This document shows, in pieces, positions 17,567-25,382 of a stretch of 64,000 nt of DNA. The translations under genes were made by a program, and so were the position numbers. The notes below the pieces were generated by a model. The model had not been told where the DNA came from and ran no database searches. It saw only the letters and a list, made by a program, of their open reading frames with translations. Position 1 is the stretch's first letter, and the number at the start of each line of letters is the position of its first letter. The stretch is from CAWJMF01 sp963843945 (GTDB lineage: Bacteria; Vulcanimicrobiota; Vulcanimicrobiia; Vulcanimicrobiales; Vulcanimicrobiaceae), in contig CAWJMF010000002.1 of the NCBI GenBank assembly GCA_963843945.1, positions 2,232,001 through 2,296,000 on the forward strand. Direction: 5' to 3'.

Positions 17567-17602
17567 GGAGTGCCGCGCTGAGCGGCGCTCCTCGTTCGTT
17601 TT
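17567..17602 (+). terminator. Rho-independent terminator-like hairpin before thiE
   Basis: GGAGTGCCGC (17567-17576) and GCGGCGCTCC (17582-17591) pair over 10 bp with one G-U pair and a 5-nt loop. A T-rich run (TCGTTCGTTTT) follows. It lies after the lipoprotein gene and only 12 nt before the TTG of thiE, so it could end the upstream transcript or attenuate thiE. Confidence 0.55.
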
Positions 17603-17613
17603 CCGGGCCGCGC

Positions 17614-18222
17614 TTGCGCGGCATCTATGCGATCGTCGATACCGCCCTAAGCCCCGCGCCACTCGAACTGATGGTCGCGCTGCTCGACGGCGGCATCCGA
17701 TTAGTTCAGTACCGTAGTAAATCGGGGATCGACCGCGCGCTCGTGCGCGCCCTGCACGCGCTGGCCAGACGCAACGATGCGCTGCTGGTCGTCAACGACG
17801 ATCCGGCGGCGGCGCTCGAGGCCGACGGTTTACATGCGGGGCAAGAAGATCTCGCAGGGCTCGACGTGCTCGCGCTGCGCGCGCGGCTCGGCTCGCGCCT
17901 GCTCGGCATCTCGTGCGGAAGCCCCGCGGAAGCCCGCGCGGCGGCACTTTGCGGGGCCGACTACCTCGGCGTCGGACCCTTCGCTGCGACCGCGACGAAA
18001 CTCGATGCGGGGCCTCCGCTCGGCGCCTGCGGCGTTGCTGAAATCGTGGCCGCCTCGGCGCTACCGGTCGCCGCGATCGGCGGCATCGGGCCGGCCAATC
18101 TCGAGGCCGTTGCACGAACGGGCGCGGCGATGGCCGCGGTCGTCTCCGCGCTCGCGTTCGCAACCGACCCGCGCGCGGCCGCGCGCGACCTCGTCGCGCA
18201 ATGGCGTGAGGCGCTGCGGTGA
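17614..18222 (+). CDS. thiE: thiamine-phosphate synthase
   Basis: ThiE joins HMP-pyrophosphate and thiazole phosphate to form thiamine phosphate. The 202-aa TIM-barrel protein starts at TTG 17614 (RGIYAIVDTALSPAPLE). Family motifs include GGIRLVQYRSKSG, LVVNDDPAAALEADGLHAGQED and DYLGVGPFAATATKLDAGPP. The phosphate-binding loop VAAIGGIGPANL follows. The thiD start overlaps its stop. No thiamine-pyrophosphate riboswitch was recognised upstream. Confidence 0.88.
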   Translation: MRGIYAIVDTALSPAPLELMVALLDGGIRLVQYRSKSGIDRALVRALHALARRNDALLVVNDDPAAALEADGLHAGQEDLAGLDVLALRARLGSRLLGISCGSPAEARAAALCGADYLGVGPFAATATKLDAGPPLGACGVAEIVAASALPVAAIGGIGPANLEAVARTGAAMAAVVSALAFATDPRAAARDLVAQWREALR

Positions 18223-18980
18223 GCCGGCCGGTGGTGTGCGCCGTCGGCACGACCGACCCGTGGAACGCGGCCGGCCTCGGGCTCGATTTGCTGGCGCTGT
18301 GGGAGTGCGGGGCGCGCCCGGTGAGCGTGGTTGCGGCGGTCTCGGCGCAGGACGCGGCCGGGCTGCGCGACCTCGTTGCGATTCCGCCGGCGACGGTCGC
18401 GGCGCAATTCGCCGCGCTCGCGGGGGCACCGATCGCCGCGTACCGCGTCGGCGCGCTGGCCGGTGCGGCGAACGTGCTCGCGGTTGCCGCTGCGCTTGCG
18501 CGGAACGATCGGCCCGTCGTCTACGATCCCGTGCTGGCTGCCAGTGCCGGGGGAACGTTCGCCGACGCGGAGGCGCGCCTCGCCCTGCGCGGCGCGCTCA
18601 TCCCGCGCGCGCGCATCCTCACGCCGAATGCGGCCGAGGCCGCGGCACTGCTCGACGTCCCCGTGCCTGCGACGCGCGCCGAATTCGCCTCCGCCGCCGT
18701 GGCCCTGCGGGCGCTCGGCGCGCAGGCCGTGCTCGTCACGGGCGGCGACCTCCCCGGCGCGCCGCTCGACGTTTTGGCCGACGCGGACGGGGTCCTCATG
18801 TTCGAAGAGCCGCGCATTCCCGGCGAGCTGCGCGGCACGGGCTGTTTGCTCGCCGCCGCGCTGGCCGCCGCACTGGCGCAGGGCAAAGACGTGCGCGAAG
18901 CGGTCCGCGAAGCGCGCGCGTTCGTGCGACGCAAACTCAGCGCGGCGGTGCGCTTAGGACCGTTCCGGGTTGCGTATTAG
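18219..18980 (+). CDS. thiD: hydroxymethylpyrimidine/phosphomethylpyrimidine kinase (ThiD family)
   Basis: ThiD phosphorylates HMP and HMP-phosphate for thiamine synthesis. The 253-aa ribokinase-like protein starts at GTG 18219 in a 4-nt overlap with thiE. It shows the substrate-binding stretch TDPWNAAGLGLDLLAL in place of the usual SDPSGGAGIQADL. It also has VVYDPVLAASAGG, LTPNAAEAAALL, VLVTGGD and the catalytic anion hole ELRGTGCLLAAALAA. It is more divergent than most ThiD proteins, but its thiE neighbour supports the call. Confidence 0.8.
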   Translation: MSRPVVCAVGTTDPWNAAGLGLDLLALWECGARPVSVVAAVSAQDAAGLRDLVAIPPATVAAQFAALAGAPIAAYRVGALAGAANVLAVAAALARNDRPVVYDPVLAASAGGTFADAEARLALRGALIPRARILTPNAAEAAALLDVPVPATRAEFASAAVALRALGAQAVLVTGGDLPGAPLDVLADADGVLMFEEPRIPGELRGTGCLLAAALAAALAQGKDVREAVREARAFVRRKLSAAVRLGPFRVAY

Positions 18981-18985
18981 GCGAC

Positions 18986-19016
18986 CGCGCGCGCCGTCGC
19001 AAGGGCAGCGCGCGGG
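18986..19016. terminator. GC-rich hairpin between convergent genes
   Basis: CCGCGCGC (18986-18993) and GCGCGCGG (19009-19016) form an 8-bp stem with a 15-nt loop between the ends of thiD (+) and the zinc-ribbon gene (-). There is no T-tract, so it is at best a weak or Rho-assisted terminator. Confidence 0.25.
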
Positions 19017-19023
19017 GATGCGC

Positions 19024-19332
19024 TCAGCGGTACGAAGAGCGCGACTTGGCGAAACAGTCGCGGCAGTAGACGGGTTTGTCGCCGCGCGGCTGAAACGGAA
19101 CCTCCGCGGCCTGCCCGCAGGAACTGCAGGTGACCGAGTACATCTCGCGCGCGCCGCCGCCCGCGCCGCGACCGGCTTGCGCGCCGCGCGAGGATTTGCG
19201 CACCGCACGGCAATCGGCGCAGCGGTTCGGTTTGTTCTGAAAACCCTTACTCGCGAAAAACTCTTGTTCGCCGGCGGTAAAGGTGAATTCGGCCCCGCAA
19301 TCGGTGCAGGTCAGGCGTTCGTCTGTATACAA
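19024..19332 (-). CDS. small zinc-ribbon protein (four CxxC pairs)
   Basis: The 102-aa protein starts at TTG 19332. It has two halves, each with two CxxC pairs: CTDC and CADC around GEQEFFASKGFQNKPNRC, then CSSC and CRDC. The first half matches the probable zinc-binding domain found in many small bacterial zinc-ribbon proteins (ClpX-like or CxxC-x17-CxxC). A Gly/Arg-rich linker lies between the halves. The function is not known; nucleic acid or protein binding is a guess. Confidence 0.8.
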   Translation of the reverse strand: MYTDERLTCTDCGAEFTFTAGEQEFFASKGFQNKPNRCADCRAVRKSSRGAQAGRGAGGGAREMYSVTCSSCGQAAEVPFQPRGDKPVYCRDCFAKSRSSYR

Positions 19333-19422
19333 TGCGAGCCACCTCGTTGAGTACCACGGTTTCGACTCGCTCTCGTTACCGACCGCGACGTCAGCCGCGC
19401 GTGCTCGAAGCTTGACTAATGC

Positions 19423-20442
19423 GTGGATACTAACATAGCCCTACCGGCGGTGCAACAGGACGAAACGCGGGCGCAGGTTCGCGTCATGTCGGGCATGCGG
19501 CCGAGCGGACGGCTCCATTTGGGGCACCTCGCGGGGGTCCTGACGCAGTGGGTCGAGCTGGGCCGAAGCGCCGAGGCCTTCTTCGAAGTTGCCGACTTAC
19601 ACGCGCTGACGACCGGTTACGAGCATACGGCACCGATCAAGGAACGCACGATCGAGATGGTGCTCGATTGGCTCGCCGCCGGAGTCGACCCGCAGCGCGC
19701 GGTCATGTACGTGCAGTCGCACGTGCCCGAAATAAGCGAGTTGCATCTGCTGCTCTCGATGATCGTGCCCGTCGCCTGGCTCCAGCGCGTTCCCACGTTC
19801 AAAGAGCAAATTGCCGAGCTGGGTCCGGAAATCGCAACGTACGGTTTCCTCGGTTACCCGCTGATGCAACTGTGCGACATCGCGATCGTGCGCGCCAACA
19901 CCGTGCCCGTCGGGCGCGATCAGCTTTCGCACTTGGAATTCGGACGCGAAGTCGTGCGCCGCTTCAACCACCTGTATGCGCCGGTGCTGATCGAGCCGCA
20001 GCCGGCGCTGAGCGAATTTCCCGACATTCCCGGCACCGACAACCGCAAGATGTCGAAGTCGTACAACAACACGATCGACATCGCCGACAGCGAAGAGCTG
20101 ACGGCGAAGAAGGTCCGCTCGATGTTGACCGATCCGCTGAAGGTCCGGCGCAACGACCCGGGGCGCCCCGAGATTTGTCCGGTCTTCGCGCTTCACAAAC
20201 TCGCCGATCCGCAGAACGTTCCCTGGATCGAGGAAAACTGCCGCAGCGGCGCGCTCGGCTGCGTCGACTGCAAACGCGACCTCGCGGAAAACCTCAACGC
20301 CTACATGCGTCCCGTGCGCGAACGCCGCGCGCAACTCGACGCCTCGCAAGCCGCGTCGATCCTCGCCGACGGCGCCGAACGCGCGCGCGCCGTCGCGGCC
20401 GAAACGCTGCACGACGTCAAACGCGCCATGCACCTAGCCTAA
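19423..20442 (+). CDS. trpS: tryptophanyl-tRNA synthetase
   Basis: TrpRS charges tRNA-Trp. The 339-aa class I enzyme starts at GTG 19423. It carries the HIGH-type signature as HLGHLAG in SGMRPSGRLHLGHLAG and the KMSKS loop in DNRKMSKSYNNTI. Other landmarks are VPVGRDQLSHLEFGREV and YPLMQLCDIAIV. Length is normal for bacterial TrpRS. It is a single gene, transcribed away from the zinc-ribbon gene. Confidence 0.96.
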   Translation: MDTNIALPAVQQDETRAQVRVMSGMRPSGRLHLGHLAGVLTQWVELGRSAEAFFEVADLHALTTGYEHTAPIKERTIEMVLDWLAAGVDPQRAVMYVQSHVPEISELHLLLSMIVPVAWLQRVPTFKEQIAELGPEIATYGFLGYPLMQLCDIAIVRANTVPVGRDQLSHLEFGREVVRRFNHLYAPVLIEPQPALSEFPDIPGTDNRKMSKSYNNTIDIADSEELTAKKVRSMLTDPLKVRRNDPGRPEICPVFALHKLADPQNVPWIEENCRSGALGCVDCKRDLAENLNAYMRPVRERRAQLDASQAASILADGAERARAVAAETLHDVKRAMHLA

Positions 20443-20525
20443 TCCAAAGTTCGCGCGACCACAGCCCCGCGCGACGCGCCCCAGCGAACACGCTCGCGAC
20501 GCAGCTTTTCGGAAACAGCGAACGG

Positions 20526-20822
20526 CTAACCGCTCCCGCTTTCCAGCGGCTCGCTCAACGCGCTCGCAAAGACCCAACCGGCAAAACCCATCACGCCGAG
20601 TGCGCCCGCCGCCGCAAGATCGTCCGCCGTCAAGAACGCCACGAGCAGCGCATACCCGCCCGCAAACAACGTCGCAAACGCAAGCGGAGCCTGCAAAGCC
20701 GCCGACAACGCCGCCAACTTGGCCAAGCGCAGCCGCACCGAATGCCCGCGAGAACCCGCCCCGGCCGCCGCCACGCGCACCCTCGACTCGGCCAATCGTT
20801 CGCGACCCCGTAAATTGCGCAT
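20526..20822 (-). CDS. possible small membrane protein
   Basis: ATG 20822 opens a 98-aa ORF with a basic N-terminus (MRNLRGRERLAESRVRV). Two hydrophobic stretches follow that could span the membrane (AALQAPLAFATLFAGGYALLV and the region LAAAGALGVMGFAGWVFASA). The same frame stays open upstream to 21044. There is no recognisable family and no strong ribosome-binding site. In such GC-rich DNA a chance ORF is possible. Confidence 0.35.
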   Translation of the reverse strand: MRNLRGRERLAESRVRVAAAGAGSRGHSVRLRLAKLAALSAALQAPLAFATLFAGGYALLVAFLTADDLAAAGALGVMGFAGWVFASALSEPLESGSG

Positions 20823-21118
20823 AACCCACCGCTCCAAAGTCCCGGCCCCGCCGCCCCAAAAACGGATCCCCCGCTGCCACGGAGGCCCGTCACCCCGCGA
20901 GCATACGACGCGCGCCGCCCGCGCCGCATCCGGGAAAACCCTGAACCACACCACCCGCCCAACCAAAGAGCACCCGCGAGCACTCCCCACTCGCAGACGC
21001 GTCGGCGGCGTCCTCAACAACGCCGAACCAGAACCGCCAGCCACGTTCCTCAGCCGCTAGTCAGCCGGCGTAAGCCCGCTAGTTCGCCGGCGCCTCCTCG
21101 CCCTCGAGACGCTCCGCT
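20823..21118. other. intergenic stretch without recognised gene
   Basis: Between the weak membrane ORF and the inverted repeat the plus strand is unusually C- and A-rich. Open frames exist on the minus strand but look like random Arg/Ala/Gly-rich translations. Nothing functional is seen. Confidence 0.4.
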
Positions 21119-21267
21119 GATTTGTCGGGGGCGGACGTTGGTGCTGCGGGGCCTCTAGCTTTCCGCGGAGCCGGGACGGCGAGAGCGGAAAGTAGCGGAG
21201 TAGCGATTTCCCATGGATGGGAAATCGCGGGCGTCCCCGCAGCACCAACGTCCGCCCCCGACAAATC
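21119..21267. repeat. nested inverted-repeat element with 33-bp perfect arms
   Basis: The arms 21119-21151 and 21235-21267 are perfect reverse complements over 33 bp. The 83-bp centre contains two further inverted repeats. CTTTCCGC (21159-21166) pairs with GCGGAAAG (21185-21192) and extends by CTA/TAG past one bulged G. GCGATTTCCCAT (21203-21214) pairs perfectly with ATGGGAAATCGC (21217-21228). As RNA or a cruciform this gives a long stem with two side hairpins. Because of the symmetry both strands can read SGADVGAAG from the arms. No target-site duplication is visible. It may be a MITE or REP-like element, or a structured RNA or terminator. Confidence 0.8.
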
Positions 21268-21301
21268 TCAGACCAGCCCGAAAGCGAGGGTCAGAGGAGA
21301 A

Positions 21302-21766
21302 CTACGAGCGCGAAATCTTCCGGTGGTAATGGTAATAGTCGTCGTCGCGAGACCAACCCGCGCCGGAATACACGCGCTGCGCCGTGCGATTGCTCTGATG
21401 CGTCGAAAGCTCGAGCAGCCCCGCGCCCGTTTCGCGCGCGAGTTCTTCAGCGCGCGCGATGAGCGCGGCCGCGACGCCTGCCCGGCGCGCCTCAGGCACG
21501 ACGTAGAGGTCGTTCAGAAGCCACGAGCGGCACAGCAGCAGCGATGAAAACAGCGGGTAGAGCTGGGTGAATCCGGTCGGCGGCCCCTTCGGCTCGGCGC
21601 GCGCGTAGAAGATCACCGACTCGTTGCGCGCAAGCCGCTCCTTGAGGAAGGCAGTGGCGGCTTCCAGATCGGGCTTGCAGCGATAGAAAGCGCGGTAAGC
21701 TTCGAAAAGCGGCGCCAGCGCCGCAACGTCTTCGACGGTCGCACGCGTGACGTGCGTCGCCGGCGT
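21302..21766 (-). CDS. GNAT-family N-acetyltransferase, start uncertain
   Basis: The frame encodes TRATVEDVAALAPLFEAYR, then FLKERLARNESVIFYA, LLNDLYVVPEARRAGVAAAL and NRTAQRVYSGAGW. This is a standard GNAT fold with the acetyl-CoA loop RRAGVA. About 150 aa is normal. No ATG, GTG or TTG lies in frame before GTG 21616, and starting there would remove the first two secondary-structure elements. The true start is probably just after the aminotransferase stop (about 21777-21760), perhaps hidden by a base error. The substrate is unknown. Confidence 0.75.
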   Translation of the reverse strand, partial: TPATHVTRATVEDVAALAPLFEAYRAFYRCKPDLEAATAFLKERLARNESVIFYARAEPKGPPTGFTQLYPLFSSLLLCRSWLLNDLYVVPEARRAGVAAALIARAEELARETGAGLLELSTHQSNRTAQRVYSGAGWSRDDDYYHYHRKISRS

Positions 21767-21777
21767 AGCGCGCGTAG

Positions 21778-22968
21778 CTACGCGACGAACCGGGGCAACG
21801 TGGTGCGAATGCGTTCGAGACCGCGGTCGATCGTTTCCAGCGAGGCCGCATAGGAGAAGCGCATGAAACCCGCGCCGGCGTCACCGAAGCACGAACCGCC
21901 GAGACCCGCGATGCCGCCCTCTTCGAGCAGAAACGCGGCTAGCTTCTTGTCGTCGCGCGTGATCCGACTGACGTTGGGGAACACGTAGAACGCACCGTCG
22001 GGGGTGTTGCAGTCGATGCCGGGGATCGCGTTGAGACCCGCGACGATCGCGTCGCGGCGGCGGCGGAACTCCTCGACCATGGCGACGACCGCGTCGTCGG
22101 GACCCTCGAGTGCGGCGATCCCCGCAATTTGCACGAACGTCGCCGTGCACGAGTACGTGTTTTGCGCCAGCAGCGCGACGATGCGCGCGAGATGCGCCGG
22201 CATCAAGGCGTAGCCCAGGCGCCAGCCGGTCATGGCGTACGCTTTCGAGAAACCGTCGAGGACGATCGTGCGCTCGCGCATGCCCGGCAGCGCGGCGATC
22301 GAATAGAACTCGCCCCCGTACAAGTTCCGGCAATAGATCTCGTCGGAAATCACCGTGACGTCGTGGCGGATCGCGAGTTCGGCGATCGTCTCGAGGTCGG
22401 GCCGGTTCAAAACGCCACCGGTCGGATTGTGCGGTGAGTTGAGGATCAAGACTTTCGTGCGCGCGCTAAGGCGCGCGGCGAGTTCGTCGAGGTCGAGCGC
22501 GAAATTATTGCGTTCGAGCAGCTTGACCGGAACGGCTTTGGCTTGCAGGTACGACGCCGCGGACTCGTAGGCCGGATAGGCGGGCGAGGCATAGACCACT
22601 TCGTCGCCCGGATCGAGCAGCGCGGCTAAAATATTCCAAATCGTCGCCTTGAGGCCGGGACTGACCACGACCTCGTCGCGCGCGAAGGGTGCCATGCCGC
22701 GAAATTTTCCGGCGTAGGCGCCGATGGCGTCGCGCAGCGGCGCGATGCCGGCCGACGGCGTGTAGTGCGTCTGGTTCCGCTCGATCGCCAGGATCGCCGC
22801 CTGCTTGATGTGCTCGGGCGTGTCGAAATCGGGCTCGCCGACCTGCAGCTGAATGATGTCGCGCCCCTGCGCTTCCAGTTCGCGCGCGCGCGCCAAGACG
22901 TCGAAAGCCGCTTCGGTGCCGAGGCGAGCCATCGCCGCGGAGGGTCGAATGGGTTGATGGGCGATCAT
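21778..22968 (-). CDS. pyridoxal-phosphate-dependent aminotransferase (class I/II, aspartate aminotransferase-like)
   Basis: The 396-aa protein starts at ATG 22968. It has the fold-type I aminotransferase landmarks QLQVGEPDFDTPEHIKQAA, HYTPSAGIAPLRDAIGAY and ILNSPHNPTGGVL. DEIYCRNLYGG and the Schiff-base lysine in DGFSKAYAMTGWRLGY are also present. The closest known group is aspartate/prephenate-type aminotransferases of subclass 1-beta. The exact substrate cannot be read. It lies 16 nt downstream of the PBP2 gene in the mre operon, as a probable passenger. Confidence 0.88.
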   Translation of the reverse strand: MIAHQPIRPSAAMARLGTEAAFDVLARARELEAQGRDIIQLQVGEPDFDTPEHIKQAAILAIERNQTHYTPSAGIAPLRDAIGAYAGKFRGMAPFARDEVVVSPGLKATIWNILAALLDPGDEVVYASPAYPAYESAASYLQAKAVPVKLLERNNFALDLDELAARLSARTKVLILNSPHNPTGGVLNRPDLETIAELAIRHDVTVISDEIYCRNLYGGEFYSIAALPGMRERTIVLDGFSKAYAMTGWRLGYALMPAHLARIVALLAQNTYSCTATFVQIAGIAALEGPDDAVVAMVEEFRRRRDAIVAGLNAIPGIDCNTPDGAFYVFPNVSRITRDDKKLAAFLLEEGGIAGLGGSCFGDAGAGFMRFSYAASLETIDRGLERIRTTLPRFVA

Positions 22969-22984
22969 TTCGCCACCTTCGCCG

Positions 22985-24847
22985 CTACTGGGGCAGCTTC
23001 TTGTGGAAGTATCCGGCGATGACGGCGCGTGCAACGGGCGCGGCGACCGTCGCACCGTATCCGCCGGTGCGCTCCATGTAGACGGCCATCGCGAATTGCG
23101 GATGCGCGGACGGCGCGTAGGCGACGAACCAGGTCGTATTCGGTCCTTTCCCGCCGTCGGTCTCGACGGTTCCGGTCTTTCCGCCGTAGGGCAGACCCGG
23201 GACGTCTTCGCCGTAGGCCGTCCCGCCCGCGGAGGTGACTTGATCCATGCCGGCGCGTACCTCGGCCAGTGCATCGGCGGTGACCGGCACGTGCCGCACG
23301 ATCTGCGGAGCGAATTGCCGCACGATCTTGCCGCTCGAATCGCGCACGTATTGCACCAAGTGCGGGCGATAGAGCGTTCCGCCGTTGACCACGGTGGCCG
23401 CGATGCTGGCCATTTGCAGGGGCGTCGCCTGCATCGCGCCCTGGCCGATCGCGAGCTGGCAGACGTCGCTGGGCTCGAGCGGCAACCCGTAGACTTTCCG
23501 CGACCAGGCGTCGGTCGGCCAGTTGCCGGGATATTCCCCCGGAATGTCGATGCCGAGCTCTTTGCCGAGTCCGTACTGGAGCGCGTAGTAGCGCAGCCGG
23601 GCGTGGCCGAGCCGGTCGCCGAGCTGGTAGAAGTAGCCGTCGCTCGAAGCCGCGAGCGCGCGTTTGAAGTCGGTGAGGCCGAGGCCGCCGGCCGCGAGAT
23701 CGGTGTAGGTGACGCCGTGACAATACCACGAACCTGAATCGTACAGGACTTGATCTTTTCCGATGACGCCCGAGGAGAGCGCGGCGCTGCCGGTCACCAT
23801 CTTGAAGGTCGAACCGGTGGCCGTCGCCGCGCCGATGGCGCGATTGAAGAGCGGCCGTAACGGATCGTTCAAGTAGCGCTCGTAGGTTGCGGCCCGAATG
23901 CCGTTGGTGAAGTCGTTCGGGTCGACGTTCGGATAGGACGCCAGCGCGAGGATGCCGCCGGTGCGCGGGTCGATCGCGACGACCGCGCCTGCGACGTTGC
24001 GGCCGCGCACTTTGCCGATGGCGGCCAGCTGGTCGGAAAGCGCGACCTCGGCGAGCCGCTGCAAGCGCCAGTCCAAGGTCAGCACCAGGCTGTCGCCCGG
24101 GACCGGTTCGTCGGGACCGAGACGCCGCACCATCTGGCCTTGCGAGTTGACCTCGATCCGTTCGCCGCCCGGCTTGCCGCGCAGTACGGCGTCGTACGTT
24201 GCCTCGAGGCCTTCCTTACCGACGACGTCGTTGGGCGTGTAGCCCTTATCCTTGCGCTGCTTGTATTCGTCTTCGGTGATGAGACCGACGTAGCCGAAGA
24301 CGTGCGAACCCATTCGCCGATAGGGATAATCGCGCACCGGTTGCGCTTCGAGGTCGATGCCGGGCAGTTCGTCTTGCGATTCGGCTAGGCGCGCCATCTG
24401 CGCGGTCGAGAGGTCGCTGGCGAGGATCACCGGGCCGTAGGGTTCCGCGCCGGCGAGTTCGTCGAAGTCTTTGTAGTCGACGCCGCGGTGATGCAGCAAG
24501 CGCTTCCAGAGTGCGGCTTCGGGTATTCCGAGAACTTGCGAGAGCGCGCGCATCGTCGTCGCGGGATCTTTGACGTCGGAGGGAATCATCGCGCAAACGT
24601 ACGACGGGCGGCTGCGTACGAGCACGACGCCGTTGCGGTCGTAGATGCGCCCGCGCGGTGCGGCGACCGGAATGTGGCGCACCTGGTTGGCGCGCGCTGC
24701 GGCGGCGTAGTGCGTGCCCTCGACGACCTGCACTTGCGTCAAACGCGCCAGCAGCCCGGCCAACCCGGCGAACAGCACCGCGACGAAGAGCGCGATCTTC
24801 CAAAGCCCGGGCAGCGCCGCGGGGCGCGCTTCAGAGGCGAGGTTCAT
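22985..24847 (-). CDS. mrdA: penicillin-binding protein 2 (peptidoglycan transpeptidase)
   Basis: PBP2 cross-links peptidoglycan during rod elongation. The 620-aa protein starts at ATG 24847. It has an N-terminal membrane anchor (LWKIALFVAVLFAGLAGLL) and a dimerisation domain (VAAPRGRIYDRNGVVL). The transpeptidase domain has the active-site serine in GSTFKMVTG, the SSD motif in ALAASSDGYFYQLG, and KTGT in YGGKTGTVET. It follows mreD with a 17-nt overlap, the usual mreBCD-mrdA arrangement. rodA is not in this window. Confidence 0.94.
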   Translation of the reverse strand: MNLASEARPAALPGLWKIALFVAVLFAGLAGLLARLTQVQVVEGTHYAAAARANQVRHIPVAAPRGRIYDRNGVVLVRSRPSYVCAMIPSDVKDPATTMRALSQVLGIPEAALWKRLLHHRGVDYKDFDELAGAEPYGPVILASDLSTAQMARLAESQDELPGIDLEAQPVRDYPYRRMGSHVFGYVGLITEDEYKQRKDKGYTPNDVVGKEGLEATYDAVLRGKPGGERIEVNSQGQMVRRLGPDEPVPGDSLVLTLDWRLQRLAEVALSDQLAAIGKVRGRNVAGAVVAIDPRTGGILALASYPNVDPNDFTNGIRAATYERYLNDPLRPLFNRAIGAATATGSTFKMVTGSAALSSGVIGKDQVLYDSGSWYCHGVTYTDLAAGGLGLTDFKRALAASSDGYFYQLGDRLGHARLRYYALQYGLGKELGIDIPGEYPGNWPTDAWSRKVYGLPLEPSDVCQLAIGQGAMQATPLQMASIAATVVNGGTLYRPHLVQYVRDSSGKIVRQFAPQIVRHVPVTADALAEVRAGMDQVTSAGGTAYGEDVPGLPYGGKTGTVETDGGKGPNTTWFVAYAPSAHPQFAMAVYMERTGGYGATVAAPVARAVIAGYFHKKLPQ

Positions 24848-25382
24848 GCGAGCCTCGCGCCGCGGGAACGAACGTTACCAGCAACCCGGCGAGCGCCGCC
24901 GCGTAGGCCGCCTGCCAGAGCGCGGCGTGCAGATGCTGCGAGGCGAGCTCCGGCGCGCGGCCGCCCAGCTGTTCGAACACTGCGAACAGCGCGTAGCGCG
25001 CGAGCGCGGCGCCGGCTGCGCCGAGAATCATCCAGACGCGCGACTCGGCCAGCTGCGTGCCGTGCAGCCGTCCGGCCAGCGCTCCGATCGCGCCGGTTGC
25101 GAACGTCCAGCCGGGCGCGCCGTTCCAGGCCAGCGCGTCTTCGCATGCGCCGGCAAAGAGGCCGAAAGCGAGCCCGGGCAGACTCCCCGAACGCACCGCG
25201 AACCAAAAGACGAGCAGCAGCACGAAGGGCGGAGCGGCGCCGCGCAACGACAAGACCGGAGCGAGCGTCGACTGCGCGAGCAAAGCGCCGGCCAGCAAGG
25301 CGGCGACGGCATACCAGGGCGGCGTTCCCGCAACGTACGATGGAACGGCGGCGGAAGCGAAGGGCCCCCTATGGGCGCGCAA
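24831..25382 (-). CDS. mreD: rod shape-determining protein MreD
   Basis: MreD is an inner membrane protein of the rod-elongation complex. The 183-aa frame encodes four to five hydrophobic segments (WYAVAALLAGALLAQSTL, FVLLLVFWFAVRSG, GLAFGLFAGACEDALAW, AAYAAALAGLLVTFV). Sequence conservation is low, as usual for MreD. The position between mreC and the PBP2 gene, with overlaps of 14 and 17 nt, is decisive. The true start may lie a little downstream of 25382. Confidence 0.85.
   Translation of the reverse strand: MRAHRGPFASAAVPSYVAGTPPWYAVAALLAGALLAQSTLAPVLSLRGAAPPFVLLLVFWFAVRSGSLPGLAFGLFAGACEDALAWNGAPGWTFATGAIGALAGRLHGTQLAESRVWMILGAAGAALARYALFAVFEQLGGRAPELASQHLHAALWQAAYAAALAGLLVTFVPAARGSHEPRL

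Noticed and set aside
20526..21044. Longer form of the minus-strand membrane ORF
   Set aside because: The upstream part is Arg/Gly/Ser-rich with no family match or ribosome-binding site; only the part from ATG 20822 has plausible membrane segments, and even that is weak.
21110..21280. Transposon insertion with target-site duplication at the inverted repeat
   Set aside because: The bases flanking the two arms do not form a direct repeat and no transposase is present, so mobility is only a hypothesis.
21079..21547. ORFs on both strands beginning SGADVGAAG
   Set aside because: Both arise from the arms of the inverted repeat; identical peptides on opposite strands are a result of symmetry, not two genes.
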